The notes under the pieces are model-generated. The model saw nothing but the letters and a program-made list of their open reading frames with translations. It did not search any database and was not told the origin of the DNA. From positions 1-36,276 of the forward strand of contig CABUZK010000017.1 in NCBI GenBank assembly GCA_902496115.1: 36,276 nucleotides of DNA. Reading direction: 5' to 3'. The stretch comes from an uncultured Collinsella sp. GTDB lineage: Bacteria; Actinomycetota; Coriobacteriia; Coriobacteriales; Coriobacteriaceae. Shown here in pieces: positions 1 to 8,254 of the stretch. The first letter of the stretch is position 1, and each line of letters starts with the position of its first letter. The position numbers were made by a program, and so were the translations under genes.

Positions 1-225
1 CGCAAGATCATCGTTTCGTTCGATAGCACCTTCGATGTGATGGAATGCGAGCAGCTGTGCCTTGCCGCCGGTGTGCCCGGGCGCATCATGCCGCTGCCCG
101 GCTCCATCACCGCCGGCTGCGGGCTGTGCTGGGGCATGCCGTTCTCGGGCGATGCACTCGCCGCCTTCCGCGCTGCCACCGAAGGCCGCGTAACCCCCGC
201 CGACTACCATCAGCTCGTCCTCTAA
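1..225 (+). CDS. DUF3343 domain protein (putative Se/S carrier-like), 5' truncated by window edge
   Basis: The frame is open from the first base and ends at TAA 223-225, giving 74 residues of a protein whose start lies outside the window. The sequence shows the DUF3343 pattern: a beta strand (KIIVSF), an S/T-containing turn, a helix with 'AAGVPGRIMPLPGSITAGCGLCW', and a short acidic C-terminal tail. The Cys-Gly-Leu-Cys pair (residues 39-42 of the visible part) is the typical conserved cysteine site. DUF3343 proteins are annotated as putative selenium/sulfur carriers because they often sit near selenium-metabolism genes; their biochemical role is not established. A molybdenum hydroxylase lies about 2 kb downstream, but gdhA and its terminator separate them, so a functional link is only a guess. 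Confidence 0.75.
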   Translation, partial: RKIIVSFDSTFDVMECEQLCLAAGVPGRIMPLPGSITAGCGLCWGMPFSGDALAAFRAATEGRVTPADYHQLVL

Positions 226-231
226 CCACCA

Positions 232-270
232 AAACCACCACAAAGGTGCCTGTCCCCAATGTGGTGGTTT
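232..270. repeat. Intergenic 11-bp inverted repeat (REP-like or weak terminator)
   Basis: AAACCACCACA (232-242) and TGTGGTGGTTT (260-270) are perfect reverse complements around a 17-base loop containing GGTGCCTGTCCCC. It begins 6 bases after the DUF3343 stop. There is no U-run beyond TTT, so it could be a weak terminator or a dispersed palindromic repeat. The rest of 271-482 holds no gene; it is the likely gdhA promoter and leader, with a TTGCCG box at 387-392 and CATACT at 411-416 (18-base spacing) as the best but weak candidate. Confidence 0.55.
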
Positions 271-482
271 AGAACACGTGGACGAAACAGGTTTGAAACA
301 CGGGTTTTGCACGTCAGACACTCAAAAACGCTTCTACCTGCATCGTAATCAAAACGAAACATCCGCTCGTCGGCTTATGCGAAACTTTGCCGCAACAGTG
401 CGATATTATCCATACTCGATAAAGTTCGCGGCGCATAGGGTGCCGCGACCAACATTTTTCGTTTCCCATCATTGGAGGAAGC

Positions 483-1838
483 ATGAGCTACACGCAGAAA
501 GTTCTCGAAGAGCTCAAGGCCCGCTATCCCGAGCAGCCTGAGTTCATCCAGGCCGCGACCGAGATCCTCGGCACCATCCAGCCGGCGCTCGACGCCCACC
601 CCGAGTACGAGGAGGCCGCCCTGCTGGAGCGCCTCGTCGAGCCTGAGCGTATCGTCATGTTCCGTGTTCCCTGGGTCGACGACCAGGGCAAGGTTCAGGT
701 CAACCGCGGTTACCGTGTCGAGTTCAACTCTGCCATTGGACCCTACAAGGGCGGCCTGCGCTTTAACCCGACGGTCACCCTGGGTATGCTCAAGTTCCTG
801 GGTCTGGAGCAGATCCTCAAGAACAGCCTGACCACCCTTCCCATGGGCGGCGGCAAGGGCGGCTCCGACTTTGACCCCAAGGGCAAGTCCAACAACGAGA
901 TCATGCACTTCTGCCAGTCCTTCATGACCGAGCTCTATCGCCACATCGGCCCCAACACCGACGTTCCCGCCGGCGACCTGGGCGTTGGCGGCCGCGAGGT
1001 TGCCTACCTGTTCGGTCAGTACAAGCGCCTGACCAACGAGTGGACCGGCGTCCTTACCGGCAAGGGCCTCTCCTTTGGCGGCTCGCTTGCCCGTACCGAG
1101 GCCACCGGCTACGGCCTGGCCTACTTTGTGGACGAGTACCTCAAGAGCCGCGGCGACTCCTTCGAGGGCAAGAACGTCGTCGTTCATGGCTCCGGCAACG
1201 TCGCCATCTACGCCGTCCAGAAGGTCTCCCAGCTCGGCGGCAAGGTGCTCGCCTGCTCCGATACTCACGGCTGGGTCGAGGATCCCGACGGCATCGACTA
1301 CACCGTGCTCGAGCACGTCTACAACAAGAAGCGCTCCGGCCACGACAAGGGCGTTACGCTCGCTATGTACGTTGACGAGAAGCCCAACGCCGTGTGGCAC
1401 GAGGGCGACGGCCGTGGCGTTTGGCAGCTGCCCTGCGACATCGCGCTGCCCTGCGCTCGCGAGAACACGCTGCTGCTCGAGGACGCCCAGGCGCTCGTCG
1501 CCAACGGCTGCAAGGTGGTCGGCGAGGGCGCGAACATGCCCACGACCATCGAGGCCACGACTTACTTCCAGGAGAACGGCGTTGCCTTTATGCCCGGTAA
1601 GGCTGCCAACGCCGGCGGCGTACTCGTGTCCGGCCTGGAGATGAGCCAGAACGCCGAGCACCTGTCCTGGACCTTCGAGGAGGTCGACGGCAAGCTCGAG
1701 CAGCTCATGCGCGGCATGTTCCACAACGTGGACGACACCGCCAAGGAGTATGGCCAGGAGGGCAACTTCGTCATGGGCGCCAACATCGCCGGCTTCCTGA
1801 AGGTCGCCGACGCCATGCTCGCCCAGGGCGTCTGCTAG
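483..1838 (+). CDS. gdhA: NADP-specific glutamate dehydrogenase
   Basis: A 451-residue hexameric-type glutamate dehydrogenase, the usual length for the bacterial NADP family. It interconverts 2-oxoglutarate plus ammonium and glutamate in the cytoplasm. Visible family motifs are the substrate-binding PYKGGLRF segment (about residues 89-96), the glycine-rich MGGGKGGSDF with the catalytic lysine (about 120-129), VPAGDLGVGGREV in the catalytic domain, and the nucleotide-binding GSGNVA of the C-terminal Rossmann domain (about residue 237). The ATG at 483 has a strong GGAGGA ribosome site 4 bases upstream. It is a single-gene transcription unit, closed by a perfect terminator 25 bases after the stop. 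In anaerobic gut actinobacteria this enzyme is a main route of ammonium assimilation or amino-acid fermentation; the direction used here cannot be told from sequence. Confidence 0.97.
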   Translation: MSYTQKVLEELKARYPEQPEFIQAATEILGTIQPALDAHPEYEEAALLERLVEPERIVMFRVPWVDDQGKVQVNRGYRVEFNSAIGPYKGGLRFNPTVTLGMLKFLGLEQILKNSLTTLPMGGGKGGSDFDPKGKSNNEIMHFCQSFMTELYRHIGPNTDVPAGDLGVGGREVAYLFGQYKRLTNEWTGVLTGKGLSFGGSLARTEATGYGLAYFVDEYLKSRGDSFEGKNVVVHGSGNVAIYAVQKVSQLGGKVLACSDTHGWVEDPDGIDYTVLEHVYNKKRSGHDKGVTLAMYVDEKPNAVWHEGDGRGVWQLPCDIALPCARENTLLLEDAQALVANGCKVVGEGANMPTTIEATTYFQENGVAFMPGKAANAGGVLVSGLEMSQNAEHLSWTFEEVDGKLEQLMRGMFHNVDDTAKEYGQEGNFVMGANIAGFLKVADAMLAQGVC

Positions 1839-1863
1839 GTCTTCGCTCGATATAGCATCGCAG

Positions 1864-1898
1864 AAGGCTCCCAGCCATCTTGGCTGGGAGCCTTTTTT
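1864..1898 (+). terminator. Rho-independent terminator of gdhA
   Basis: A perfect 14-bp stem (1864-1877 with 1881-1894) closes on a TCT triloop and runs into a T-tract (1893-1898). It lies 25 bases after the gdhA stop and is a textbook intrinsic terminator. Confidence 0.95.
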
Positions 1899-1958
1899 GA
1901 TCCGCATGGGACGGAGGAAAACGGATCATTATGTCTCGGCCCTCTGCCGGCCGCCCCT

Positions 1959-2029
1959 TAAGTTGCGGTGAAATACGGACTGTTGGGCGCCCTAAGCCCG
2001 ACAAACAGTCCGTATTTCACCGCAACTTA
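1959..2029. repeat. Dispersed palindromic element, copy 1 (AGTTGCGGTGAAATA family)
   Basis: The arms 1959-1984 and 2004-2029 are perfect 26-bp reverse complements; an inner GGGC/GCCC stem makes a second small hairpin in the 19-base loop. The outermost part, AGTTGCGGTGAAATA, recurs in copies at 14332-14398 and 15868-15933, while the inner arm differs but stays self-complementary. It lies between the gdhA terminator and the molybdenum hydroxylase genes. The flanking intergenic bases (1899-1958, 2030-2110) hold no gene. Confidence 0.85.
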
Positions 2030-2077
2030 TGGATGGGAGGGAGGTTTTTGTGCTGTGGAAGGTCGCGGCCCCTCGTT

Positions 2078-2086
2078 TGGTACACT
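2078..2086 (+). promoter_or_regulatory. Candidate extended -10 promoter for the molybdenum hydroxylase genes
   Basis: TGGTACACT (TG-N-TACACT, hexamer 2081-2086) is an extended -10 element 37 bases before the chosen start codon. No good -35 box is seen at the expected spacing. Similar TGNTANNNT elements precede tRNA-Leu, valS and the 20006 gene in this window, which supports the call modestly. Confidence 0.35.
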
Positions 2087-2122
2087 TAAAAGTACTGGAC
2101 AAGTGAAGAGATGGGGGAGAAC

Positions 2123-3025
2123 GTGCTCAAGTTCGGTACCTACGTCCGTGTTGGAAACGCGGCCGAAGCCTATGAGCTCTTACAGAAGAACCGCAACAAT
2201 AAGATTGTGGGCGGCGGCATCTGGATGCGCCTGGGTTCGCGTCGCGTGGCGACGGCGATTGACCTTTCGGCCTGCGGACTCGATCAGATCGAGGAGACCG
2301 AGACCGAGTTTCGCATCGGCGCCATGTGTACCCTGCGCCAGCTCGAGCGTCATGCCGGGCTCAACGCGCTTGTCAACCATGTCTTTGAGTTCGCCGTCCA
2401 CGATATCGTGGGCGTGCAGCTGCGTAACACCGCCACGGTGGGCGGCAGCATTTACGGCCGCTTTGGTTTCTCGGACGTGCTCTCGGCATTTTTGGCGCTC
2501 GATTCGTATGTTGAGCTGACGGGTGCCGGCCGCGTGCCGCTCGCCGAGTTCGTGGACATGGGTTACGTGCGCGACGTGATCGAGCACGTCGTGGTCGTTA
2601 AGCACGACTATCGCGCAAGCTACGAGGCCGTGCGCAAGGCCGCGACCGACTTCCCCTCGCTGAACGTCACCGCCGCCTGGTGGGACGGCTCCTGGCACGT
2701 CACCGTGGGTGCCCGCCCGCTGCGCGCGACCCTGTTGCAGGGTGAGTCATGCGGCCTTACCGCCGAGCAGCCTACCGAGGACGAGCTGCGCGCCCTGGCC
2801 GCGTCCGTACGCGCGCTGAGCTATGGCACCAATATGTGGGGCTCGGCCGAGTACCGCCGTCGCATCTCGGCACCGCTCGCCGTCCAGGCCGTGCGCCGCG
2901 CCGCCGGCATCGAGCTTTCGGCTGCGCTTGCCCGCGAGCTCGAGACCGTGCAGATCCCCAAGTTTGCCACGGACGAGTATTCCTGCCGCCGCGTGCCCGG
3001 CGTCGATTCTAGCGAGGTGCGCTAA
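2123..3025 (+). CDS. Xanthine dehydrogenase-family FAD-binding subunit
   Basis: A 300-residue FAD-binding subunit of a molybdenum hydroxylase (CO dehydrogenase medium subunit/xanthine dehydrogenase family). It passes electrons from the iron-sulfur domain to NAD or another acceptor. Visible motifs are the N-terminal pyrophosphate-binding KIVGGGIWMRL, CTLRQLERH, and the second FAD motif QLRNTATVGGSIYGRFGFSDVL, a clear version of the usual 'IRNxATxGGNI...D' segment; a C-terminal CO_deh_flav_C-like domain follows. I chose the GTG at 2123 because GGGGGAG lies 4-5 bases upstream; an in-frame ATG at 2111 has no proper ribosome site. The stop overlaps the next start by one base (TAATG at 3023-3027), so the two subunits are translationally coupled. 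The substrate could be xanthine or another purine or N-heterocycle. Confidence 0.9.
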   Translation: MLKFGTYVRVGNAAEAYELLQKNRNNKIVGGGIWMRLGSRRVATAIDLSACGLDQIEETETEFRIGAMCTLRQLERHAGLNALVNHVFEFAVHDIVGVQLRNTATVGGSIYGRFGFSDVLSAFLALDSYVELTGAGRVPLAEFVDMGYVRDVIEHVVVVKHDYRASYEAVRKAATDFPSLNVTAAWWDGSWHVTVGARPLRATLLQGESCGLTAEQPTEDELRALAASVRALSYGTNMWGSAEYRRRISAPLAVQAVRRAAGIELSAALARELETVQIPKFATDEYSCRRVPGVDSSEVR

Positions 3026-5856
3026 TGGCTGCCAAACTCATCGATCTTTCCTTTACGCTCAACGGCCGCAAGGTCAAGGTTCAGATTGCCCCCGACACCA
3101 TGCTCTTTGCGCTGTTGCGCGAGCAGGGCTGCGCGTCGGTGCGCTGCGCCTGCGAGACCACCAACTGCGGCCTGTGCACGGTGTGGCTCGACGGCGATCC
3201 GGTGTTGAGCTGCTCGGTTCCCGCCGCCCGCGTCGAGGGCCGCTCCATCACCACGCTCGAGGGTCTCAAGGCCGAGTCCGAGGCGCTCGCCCGTGCGATG
3301 GCTGCCGAAGGTGCCGAGCAGTGCGGTTTTTGCGCCCCCGGCCTCATCATGAACGTGCTGGCGCTTGCCCGCGCCGCCAAGGAGGACCCGAGCCTCGTCG
3401 CCACGCGCGAGGAGCTCTCACGCCAGCTCGCCGGCAACCTCTGCCGCTGCAGCGGCTACGAGAGCCAGCTGCGCGCCATCGTCCGCTTCCTCGACGAGTC
3501 TGGCGTGCAGGTGGGCTTCGAGATGCCCGAGCTGCCGGTCAACGACACCAGCTGCGACGGCGTCTCGTACAAGCAAATCACCCACAAGCAGCCCAAGAAG
3601 GACTCGAAGGCCCTGCTTGAGGGACGTCCCGTCTACACGGGCGACCTGGTGCCCGCCGGCGCCCTGATCGTCAAGCTCAAGCGCAGCCCGTATGCGCGCG
3701 CCAAGATTCGCTCCATCGATACGTCGCGCGCCCTGAAGGTGCCCGGCGTGGTGGGCGTCTACACCTACGAGGACGTGCCCCAGCGCCGCTTTACCATCGC
3801 CGGTCAGAGCTATCCGCAGCCGAGTCCCTACGACCGCCTGATTCTCGAGAACCTGGTTCGCTACCAAAACGAGGAGGTGGCGATCGTCGCCGCCGAGACC
3901 GAGGAGGCCGCCGACAAGGCACTCAAGCTCATCAAGGTCGACTATGAGGTGCTCGAGCCCCTGCTCGACTTTACCCAGGCGCTCGATAACGACATCGTGG
4001 TCCACCCCGAGGGCGACGTGACCTTTATGTTCCCGCAGGGCGGCGACGTTGCTCGCAACCTGGTGTGCAGCGGCACGAGCGACTTTGGCGACTTGGACGA
4101 GGCCTTCGCCCAGAGCGACATCGTCTTCACCCGCACCTACACCAGCCAGGCCACACAGACCGCGCCCATGGAGACCTTCCGCGCCTTTGCGACGACCGAC
4201 GCGTTCGGCCGCATTTCGGTGACCACCTCGACGCAGGTGCCCTTCCACGTGCGCCGCATGGTCGCGCAGTCGCTCGACATTCCGCAGTCGCAGGTGCAGG
4301 TCATCAAGCCGCGCATCGGTGGCGGCTTTGGCTCCAAGCAGACGGGCTGCTGCGAGATCTTCGTGGCGTTCGTGACGCAGCAGACCGGCCGTCCGAGCTA
4401 CTGCTGCTACACCCGCGAGGAGACCATCACCGCGGGCAACTCGCGCCACCAGATGCAGATGACCGTTAAGCTGGGCGCCATGAACGACGGCACCATCACG
4501 GCCATCGACCTGCATACGCTGTCCAACGCCGGCGCGTACGGCGAGCACGCCACCACGACGATCGGCCTGTCGGGCCACAAGAGCCTGCCCATCTACAACC
4601 ATGTGAAGGCGAGCCGCTTTAGCTGGGACGCCGTCTACACCAATACCAACCGCGGCGGCGCGTATCGTGGCTACGGTGCCACCCAGGGCCAGTTTGCCGT
4701 GGAGAGTGCCGTCAACGAGCTCGCCGACATGCTGCACATGGACCCCGCCGACCTGCGCCTTAAGAACATCGTGCGCGAGGGCGAGATCATGCCGCAGTAC
4801 TACAACGAGAAGCTCAACGCCTGCGCACTCGACCGCTGCCTGCTGCGCGCGATGGACATGATCGGCTGGCGCGACAAGCCGCTGGCCGTGGACCTGGGCG
4901 ACCGCGTGCGTGCTCTGGGCTGCGCGCTCACCATGCAGGGCTCGGGTATCTCCAATGTGGATATCGGCGGCATCGATATGCGCCTGGAAGAGGACGGCTT
5001 TATTACCATCGGCACCGGCGCCACCGATAACGGCATGGGCGTCGACACGATCCTGGCGCAGATTGCCGCCGAGGAGCTGGGCGTGGAGAGCTCGCTCATT
5101 GTGGTGCGCGGCGTGGACACCGATGTGTCGCCGTTCGACGCCGGCTCGTACGCGAGCTCGGGTACGTACGTGACGGGCCTTGCCGCCAAGAACGCCGCGA
5201 CCGAGCTGCGTGAGAAGATTTGCGCCAAGGCAGCCCAGATGTGGGATGTGGACGCCGCCGACGTGGTCTTTGATGGTCAGTACGTGCGCCTGTCCGACGA
5301 GCGCGCCGCGCGCGAGCAGAACCGCTACCTCACGCTGCGCGACTTTGCCAACCTGTGCGTCAAGAACATCGCGGGCGGCGACGCGCTCACCTCTCATGCC
5401 TCTGCTTGCCTGCCCGTTTCGCCTCCGCCGTTTATGGCCGGCATTGTCGAGGTCGAGGTCGACAAGGCCACCGGCAAGGTGACCGTGGTGGACTACGCAG
5501 CGGCTGTGGACTGCGGCACCGTGATCAACGAGGCGCTCGCGCGCGTCCAGGCCGAGGGCGGCATTGCCCAGGGTATAGGTCACGCGCTCTACGAAATCGT
5601 CGAGCACGATGACCGTGGTCGCCTGCGCACCGGCAACTTTATGAGCTACAAGCTGCCCACGCGCCTGGATATCGGCAGCATTCGCGTGGCCTTTGAGCCG
5701 AGCTACGAGCCGACGGGCCCGTTTGGCGCCAAGTCGATCGGCGAGGTCGTCATCAACACGCCGCTCGCCGCCGTGGCCTCGGCCGTGGCGCACGCCACCG
5801 GACATCAGGTCCGCTCGCTACCCATCACGCCCGAGAAGGCCCTGCTGGGGGAGTAG
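3025..5856 (+). CDS. Molybdenum hydroxylase: fused [2Fe-2S] and molybdopterin-binding subunit (xanthine dehydrogenase family)
   Basis: A 943-residue polypeptide joining two subunits that are separate genes in many bacteria. Residues 1-160 are the iron-sulfur part: a plant-type [2Fe-2S] domain with C43, C48, C51 and C63, then the helical second-cluster domain with EQCGFCAPG and NLCRCSGY. From about residue 195 comes the 'a/b hammerhead' (GRPVYTGD near 200), then the molybdopterin domain with GGGFGSKQTG (near 432), RGGAYRGYGATQGQ (near 544), GSYASSGTYVTG, and KSIGEVVINTP containing the catalytic glutamate (E907). It hydroxylates an aromatic heterocycle with water, sending electrons through Fe-S to the FAD subunit encoded just upstream. 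No maturation genes are in the window. Substrate specificity is unassigned. An intrinsic terminator follows. Confidence 0.93.
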   Translation: MAAKLIDLSFTLNGRKVKVQIAPDTMLFALLREQGCASVRCACETTNCGLCTVWLDGDPVLSCSVPAARVEGRSITTLEGLKAESEALARAMAAEGAEQCGFCAPGLIMNVLALARAAKEDPSLVATREELSRQLAGNLCRCSGYESQLRAIVRFLDESGVQVGFEMPELPVNDTSCDGVSYKQITHKQPKKDSKALLEGRPVYTGDLVPAGALIVKLKRSPYARAKIRSIDTSRALKVPGVVGVYTYEDVPQRRFTIAGQSYPQPSPYDRLILENLVRYQNEEVAIVAAETEEAADKALKLIKVDYEVLEPLLDFTQALDNDIVVHPEGDVTFMFPQGGDVARNLVCSGTSDFGDLDEAFAQSDIVFTRTYTSQATQTAPMETFRAFATTDAFGRISVTTSTQVPFHVRRMVAQSLDIPQSQVQVIKPRIGGGFGSKQTGCCEIFVAFVTQQTGRPSYCCYTREETITAGNSRHQMQMTVKLGAMNDGTITAIDLHTLSNAGAYGEHATTTIGLSGHKSLPIYNHVKASRFSWDAVYTNTNRGGAYRGYGATQGQFAVESAVNELADMLHMDPADLRLKNIVREGEIMPQYYNEKLNACALDRCLLRAMDMIGWRDKPLAVDLGDRVRALGCALTMQGSGISNVDIGGIDMRLEEDGFITIGTGATDNGMGVDTILAQIAAEELGVESSLIVVRGVDTDVSPFDAGSYASSGTYVTGLAAKNAATELREKICAKAAQMWDVDAADVVFDGQYVRLSDERAAREQNRYLTLRDFANLCVKNIAGGDALTSHASACLPVSPPPFMAGIVEVEVDKATGKVTVVDYAAAVDCGTVINEALARVQAEGGIAQGIGHALYEIVEHDDRGRLRTGNFMSYKLPTRLDIGSIRVAFEPSYEPTGPFGAKSIGEVVINTPLAAVASAVAHATGHQVRSLPITPEKALLGE

Positions 5857-5880
5857 CGGGTCAGCGTACAAGTCGTAATT

Positions 5881-5910
5881 GGCGGGGCGGGGCAACTCGC
5901 CCCGCCTTTT
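5881..5910 (+). terminator. Intrinsic terminator of the molybdenum hydroxylase operon
   Basis: GGCGGGGC (5881-5888) pairs with GCCCCGCC (5899-5906), followed directly by TTTT. It begins 25 bases after the stop codon of the 943-residue subunit. Confidence 0.8.
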
Positions 5911-5968
5911 GCACTCGTGGTGAGGTCGTGAGCCTGTAAAAGGTGTGCGTGCGCTTGCCGTTCGTATC

Positions 5969-5977
5969 TGCTATCAT
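5969..5977 (+). promoter_or_regulatory. Candidate extended -10 of the tRNA-Leu promoter
   Basis: TGCTATCAT (hexamer TATCAT 5972-5977) fits TG-N-TATNNT and lies 20 bases before the mature tRNA 5' end. No convincing -35 box is visible. Confidence 0.4.
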
Positions 5978-5996
5978 TCCTAGTCTGTGCGCTCAT

Positions 5997-6080
5997 GCGG
6001 GCGTGGCGGAATTGGTAGACGCGCCAGATTTAGGTTCTGGTGGGATTCCCGTGAAGGTTCGAGTCCTTTCGCCCGCACCA
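5997..6080 (+). tRNA. tRNA-Leu (anticodon TAG)
   Basis: The 84-base gene folds as a class II tRNA: the acceptor GCGGGCG (5997-6003) pairs with CGCCCGC (6070-6076), discriminator A, then an encoded CCA (6078-6080). The D-arm contains GGTAGACGC, the anticodon stem CCAGA/TCTGG encloses loop TTTAGGT with anticodon TAG, a short variable arm follows, and the T-arm carries GGTTCGAGTCC. It reads CUA and, by wobble, other CUN leucine codons. Confidence 0.96.
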
Positions 6081-6170
6081 ACGCACCCGCGTCGGCTTAT
6101 GCCCTCGCGACGCTTGTTGCATAAAGGTACCAGCACCTCAGATAAGCTGGGCAGTATGAGGAGGAACGTG

Positions 6171-7469
6171 TTGAACATCACCGCTTCTGACGTCAAGGAC
6201 GCCAAGCTCACCGCTACGGTCACCATCCCGGCCGCCGACGTCGACGCCGCGATCAAGAAGGCCTACAAGGAGACCGCCAAGAAGTACCGCTTCCCGGGCT
6301 TCCGCGCCGGTAAGGCCCCCCGTCCGGTCATCGACTCCGCTCTTGGCGCCGAGGCTACCCTCGCTCAGGCCACCAACGACCTGATCGCCGCCAACGAGCC
6401 CGCCGTCCTCAACGAGCTGGACATCGTCCCCACCAAGAATGGTGACTACAAGGACCTCGACCTCGCCAAGGATCACGAGGACTACACCTACACCGTCGAG
6501 TTCTCCCTGCGTCCCGCCGCTGAGCTCTCCTCCTTCGACGCCGTCGAGATCGAGATGCCCCCTGCGGAGGTCACCGAGTCCGAGATCGACAACCAGGTCG
6601 AGATGCTCCTCAACTACCGTGCCACCTTCGAGGACGTCGAGGGTCGCGCCGTCGAGGCCGAGGACTACGTTACCGTCGACCTCAAGGCCGTCGAGAACGC
6701 CGACAACTTTGCCGCCGAGGGCCGCATGCTCATCGCCGGTAGCGACAGCAACCCCAAGGAGTTCAACGAGGCCCTGATCGGTGCCAACGTTGACGACGTC
6801 AAGACCGTTACCTGGACCGACGAGGTCGAGGAGGGCGAGGAGGCCGAGACCCACACCGTCGAGGTCACCGTCAAGGGCATCAAGGTCCGCAACACCCCCG
6901 AGCTCACCGACGAGCTCGTCAAGTCCGACTTTGGCTTCGACAGCATCGACGCCATGCGCGACGCCATCAAGATCGAGATTGAGCAGGACAAGGCTTCCCG
7001 CCTCCCGGCCGAGAAGGAGAACCGTTGCGTCTCCGCTCTCGCCGAGCGCCTGCAGCTCGACGAGATGGACGCCGACTACGAGCAGTCCGTCTTTGAGGAG
7101 CTTGGCCAGAACTTCCTGTCCAACCTCGCTGCCCGCGGCATGACGCTGGACACCTGGCTGCCCGCTTCCGGCCTGACCATGGAGCAGTTCATCGGCGACC
7201 TGCACAAGCAGGCCAACGACGTCGCCCGTGAGTCCCTGGCTCTCGACGCCCTCGCCCGCGAGCTCAAGATCGAGGTCACCGAGGACGACATCAACGCCGA
7301 GTTCGAGAAGGCCGGCGTCAAGGACGTCGAGGCTTCCAAGTCCGAGTTCATCGCCGATGGCCGTATGCCTGCCGTCCGCGAGTCCATCCGTCGCTCCAAG
7401 GCCGTCGACCACCTGGTCGAGAACGCCAAGGTGACCGAGGTCGACGAGACCGCCAAGGACGCCGAGTAA
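6171..7469 (+). CDS. tig: Trigger factor (ribosome-associated chaperone and peptidyl-prolyl isomerase)
   Basis: A 432-residue trigger factor of normal length. The N-terminal ribosome-binding domain carries GFRAGKAP (residues 43-50), the signature loop that docks on L23 at the exit tunnel (usually GFRKGKAP). The FKBP-like isomerase domain spans about 150-245 (EDYVTVDL...GRMLIAGSDSNPKEFNEAL), and the long helical C-terminal substrate cradle completes the protein. The frame stays open far upstream through the tRNA, but the real start is fixed by GAGGAGG at 6158-6164: TTG at 6171 (6-base spacing) or GTG at 6168 (3-base spacing); an ATG at 6156 would overlap the ribosome site. tig-clpP-clpX is a widely conserved gene order linking folding and degradation. 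Confidence 0.95.
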   Translation: MNITASDVKDAKLTATVTIPAADVDAAIKKAYKETAKKYRFPGFRAGKAPRPVIDSALGAEATLAQATNDLIAANEPAVLNELDIVPTKNGDYKDLDLAKDHEDYTYTVEFSLRPAAELSSFDAVEIEMPPAEVTESEIDNQVEMLLNYRATFEDVEGRAVEAEDYVTVDLKAVENADNFAAEGRMLIAGSDSNPKEFNEALIGANVDDVKTVTWTDEVEEGEEAETHTVEVTVKGIKVRNTPELTDELVKSDFGFDSIDAMRDAIKIEIEQDKASRLPAEKENRCVSALAERLQLDEMDADYEQSVFEELGQNFLSNLAARGMTLDTWLPASGLTMEQFIGDLHKQANDVARESLALDALARELKIEVTEDDINAEFEKAGVKDVEASKSEFIADGRMPAVRESIRRSKAVDHLVENAKVTEVDETAKDAE

Positions 7470-7526
7470 TTCTCGCCACCTTGCTCGCGAGCGCATGCGT
7501 GCGCCCGTGATGGGGTAAAGTTATAC

Positions 7527-7586
7527 ACCGGTTATCCGGTAGCTTCGTACGGTGCCAGCCAATGCATAGCATGCGGGCACCGTACG
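7527..7586 (+). promoter_or_regulatory. Two consecutive stem-loops between tig and clpP
   Basis: ACCGG-TTAT-CCGGT (7527-7540) is followed by a perfect 11-bp stem: CGTACGGTGCC (7546-7556) with GGCACCGTACG (7576-7586), then TTTATCT. The second hairpin with its short T-run may end tig transcription or act as a leader element for clpP. No gene lies in 7470-7632. Confidence 0.5.
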
Positions 7587-7632
7587 TTTATCTAGAACCA
7601 ATTTGGTCCGCAAGAGAGAAATGGAGATGCGT

Positions 7633-8253
7633 ATGATCGCTAAGTTCGATTCCGCCCTCGTGCCATACGTTATCGAGCAGACGCCGCGCGGCGAGCGCAG
7701 CTACGATATCTATTCGCGCCTGCTCAACGACCGCATCATCTTCTTGGGCGAGGAGATCAACTCCGTCAGCGCCAACCTGGTCGTTGCCCAGTTGCTGCAT
7801 CTTGAGAGCCAGGATGCCGAGAAGGATATCTCGCTCTACATCAATTCGCCCGGTGGCGAGGTCTACTCCGGCCTGGCGATTCTGGACACTATGAACTTCA
7901 TTAAGCCGCAGGTCTCCACCATTTGCGTGGGCATGGCCGCGTCCATGGCCGCTGTGCTGCTTTCGGCCGGCGCCAAGGGCAAGCGCTTCTGCCTGCCGCA
8001 CTCCAAGGTCATGATTCACCAGCCCAGCGGCGGTGCCCAGGGCCAGCAGACCGAGATCGAGATCGTGGCCGAGGAGATCAAGAAGACCCGCCGCGAGCTC
8101 AACCAGATCCTGTCCGACGCCTCGGGCCAGCCCATCGAGAAGGTCCAGGCCGATACCGAGCGCGACAACTACCTGACCGCTGCCGAGGCCCTCGACTACG
8201 GCCTGATCGACCGTATCGTCACCTCCCGCGACCTCGCCGCGAAGGACGCCTAG
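7633..8253 (+). CDS. clpP: ATP-dependent Clp protease proteolytic subunit
   Basis: A 206-residue ClpP serine protease that forms the tetradecameric degradation chamber fed by ClpX. The catalytic triad is intact: Ser104 in GMAASMAAVLL, His129 in VMIHQP, and Asp178 in ERDNYLTAAEAL. Handle-region and substrate-groove motifs (YINSPGGEVYSGLAI) are also present. Three in-frame ATGs lie close together (7621, 7627, 7633). The last is chosen because GGAG at 7623-7626 is 6 bases before it and the protein then begins MIAKFDSALVPYV, a normal ClpP N-terminus with a short propeptide. The stop codon is separated by one base from the ATG of clpX, so the two are co-translated. No second clpP paralogue is in the window. 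Confidence 0.97.
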   Translation: MIAKFDSALVPYVIEQTPRGERSYDIYSRLLNDRIIFLGEEINSVSANLVVAQLLHLESQDAEKDISLYINSPGGEVYSGLAILDTMNFIKPQVSTICVGMAASMAAVLLSAGAKGKRFCLPHSKVMIHQPSGGAQGQQTEIEIVAEEIKKTRRELNQILSDASGQPIEKVQADTERDNYLTAAEALDYGLIDRIVTSRDLAAKDA

Positions 8254-8254
8254 G

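Noticed and set aside
5943..6170. Longer trigger factor start through the tRNA region
   Set aside because: The frame is open by chance across tRNA-Leu; GAGGAGG at 6158-6164 fixes the start at 6168-6171.
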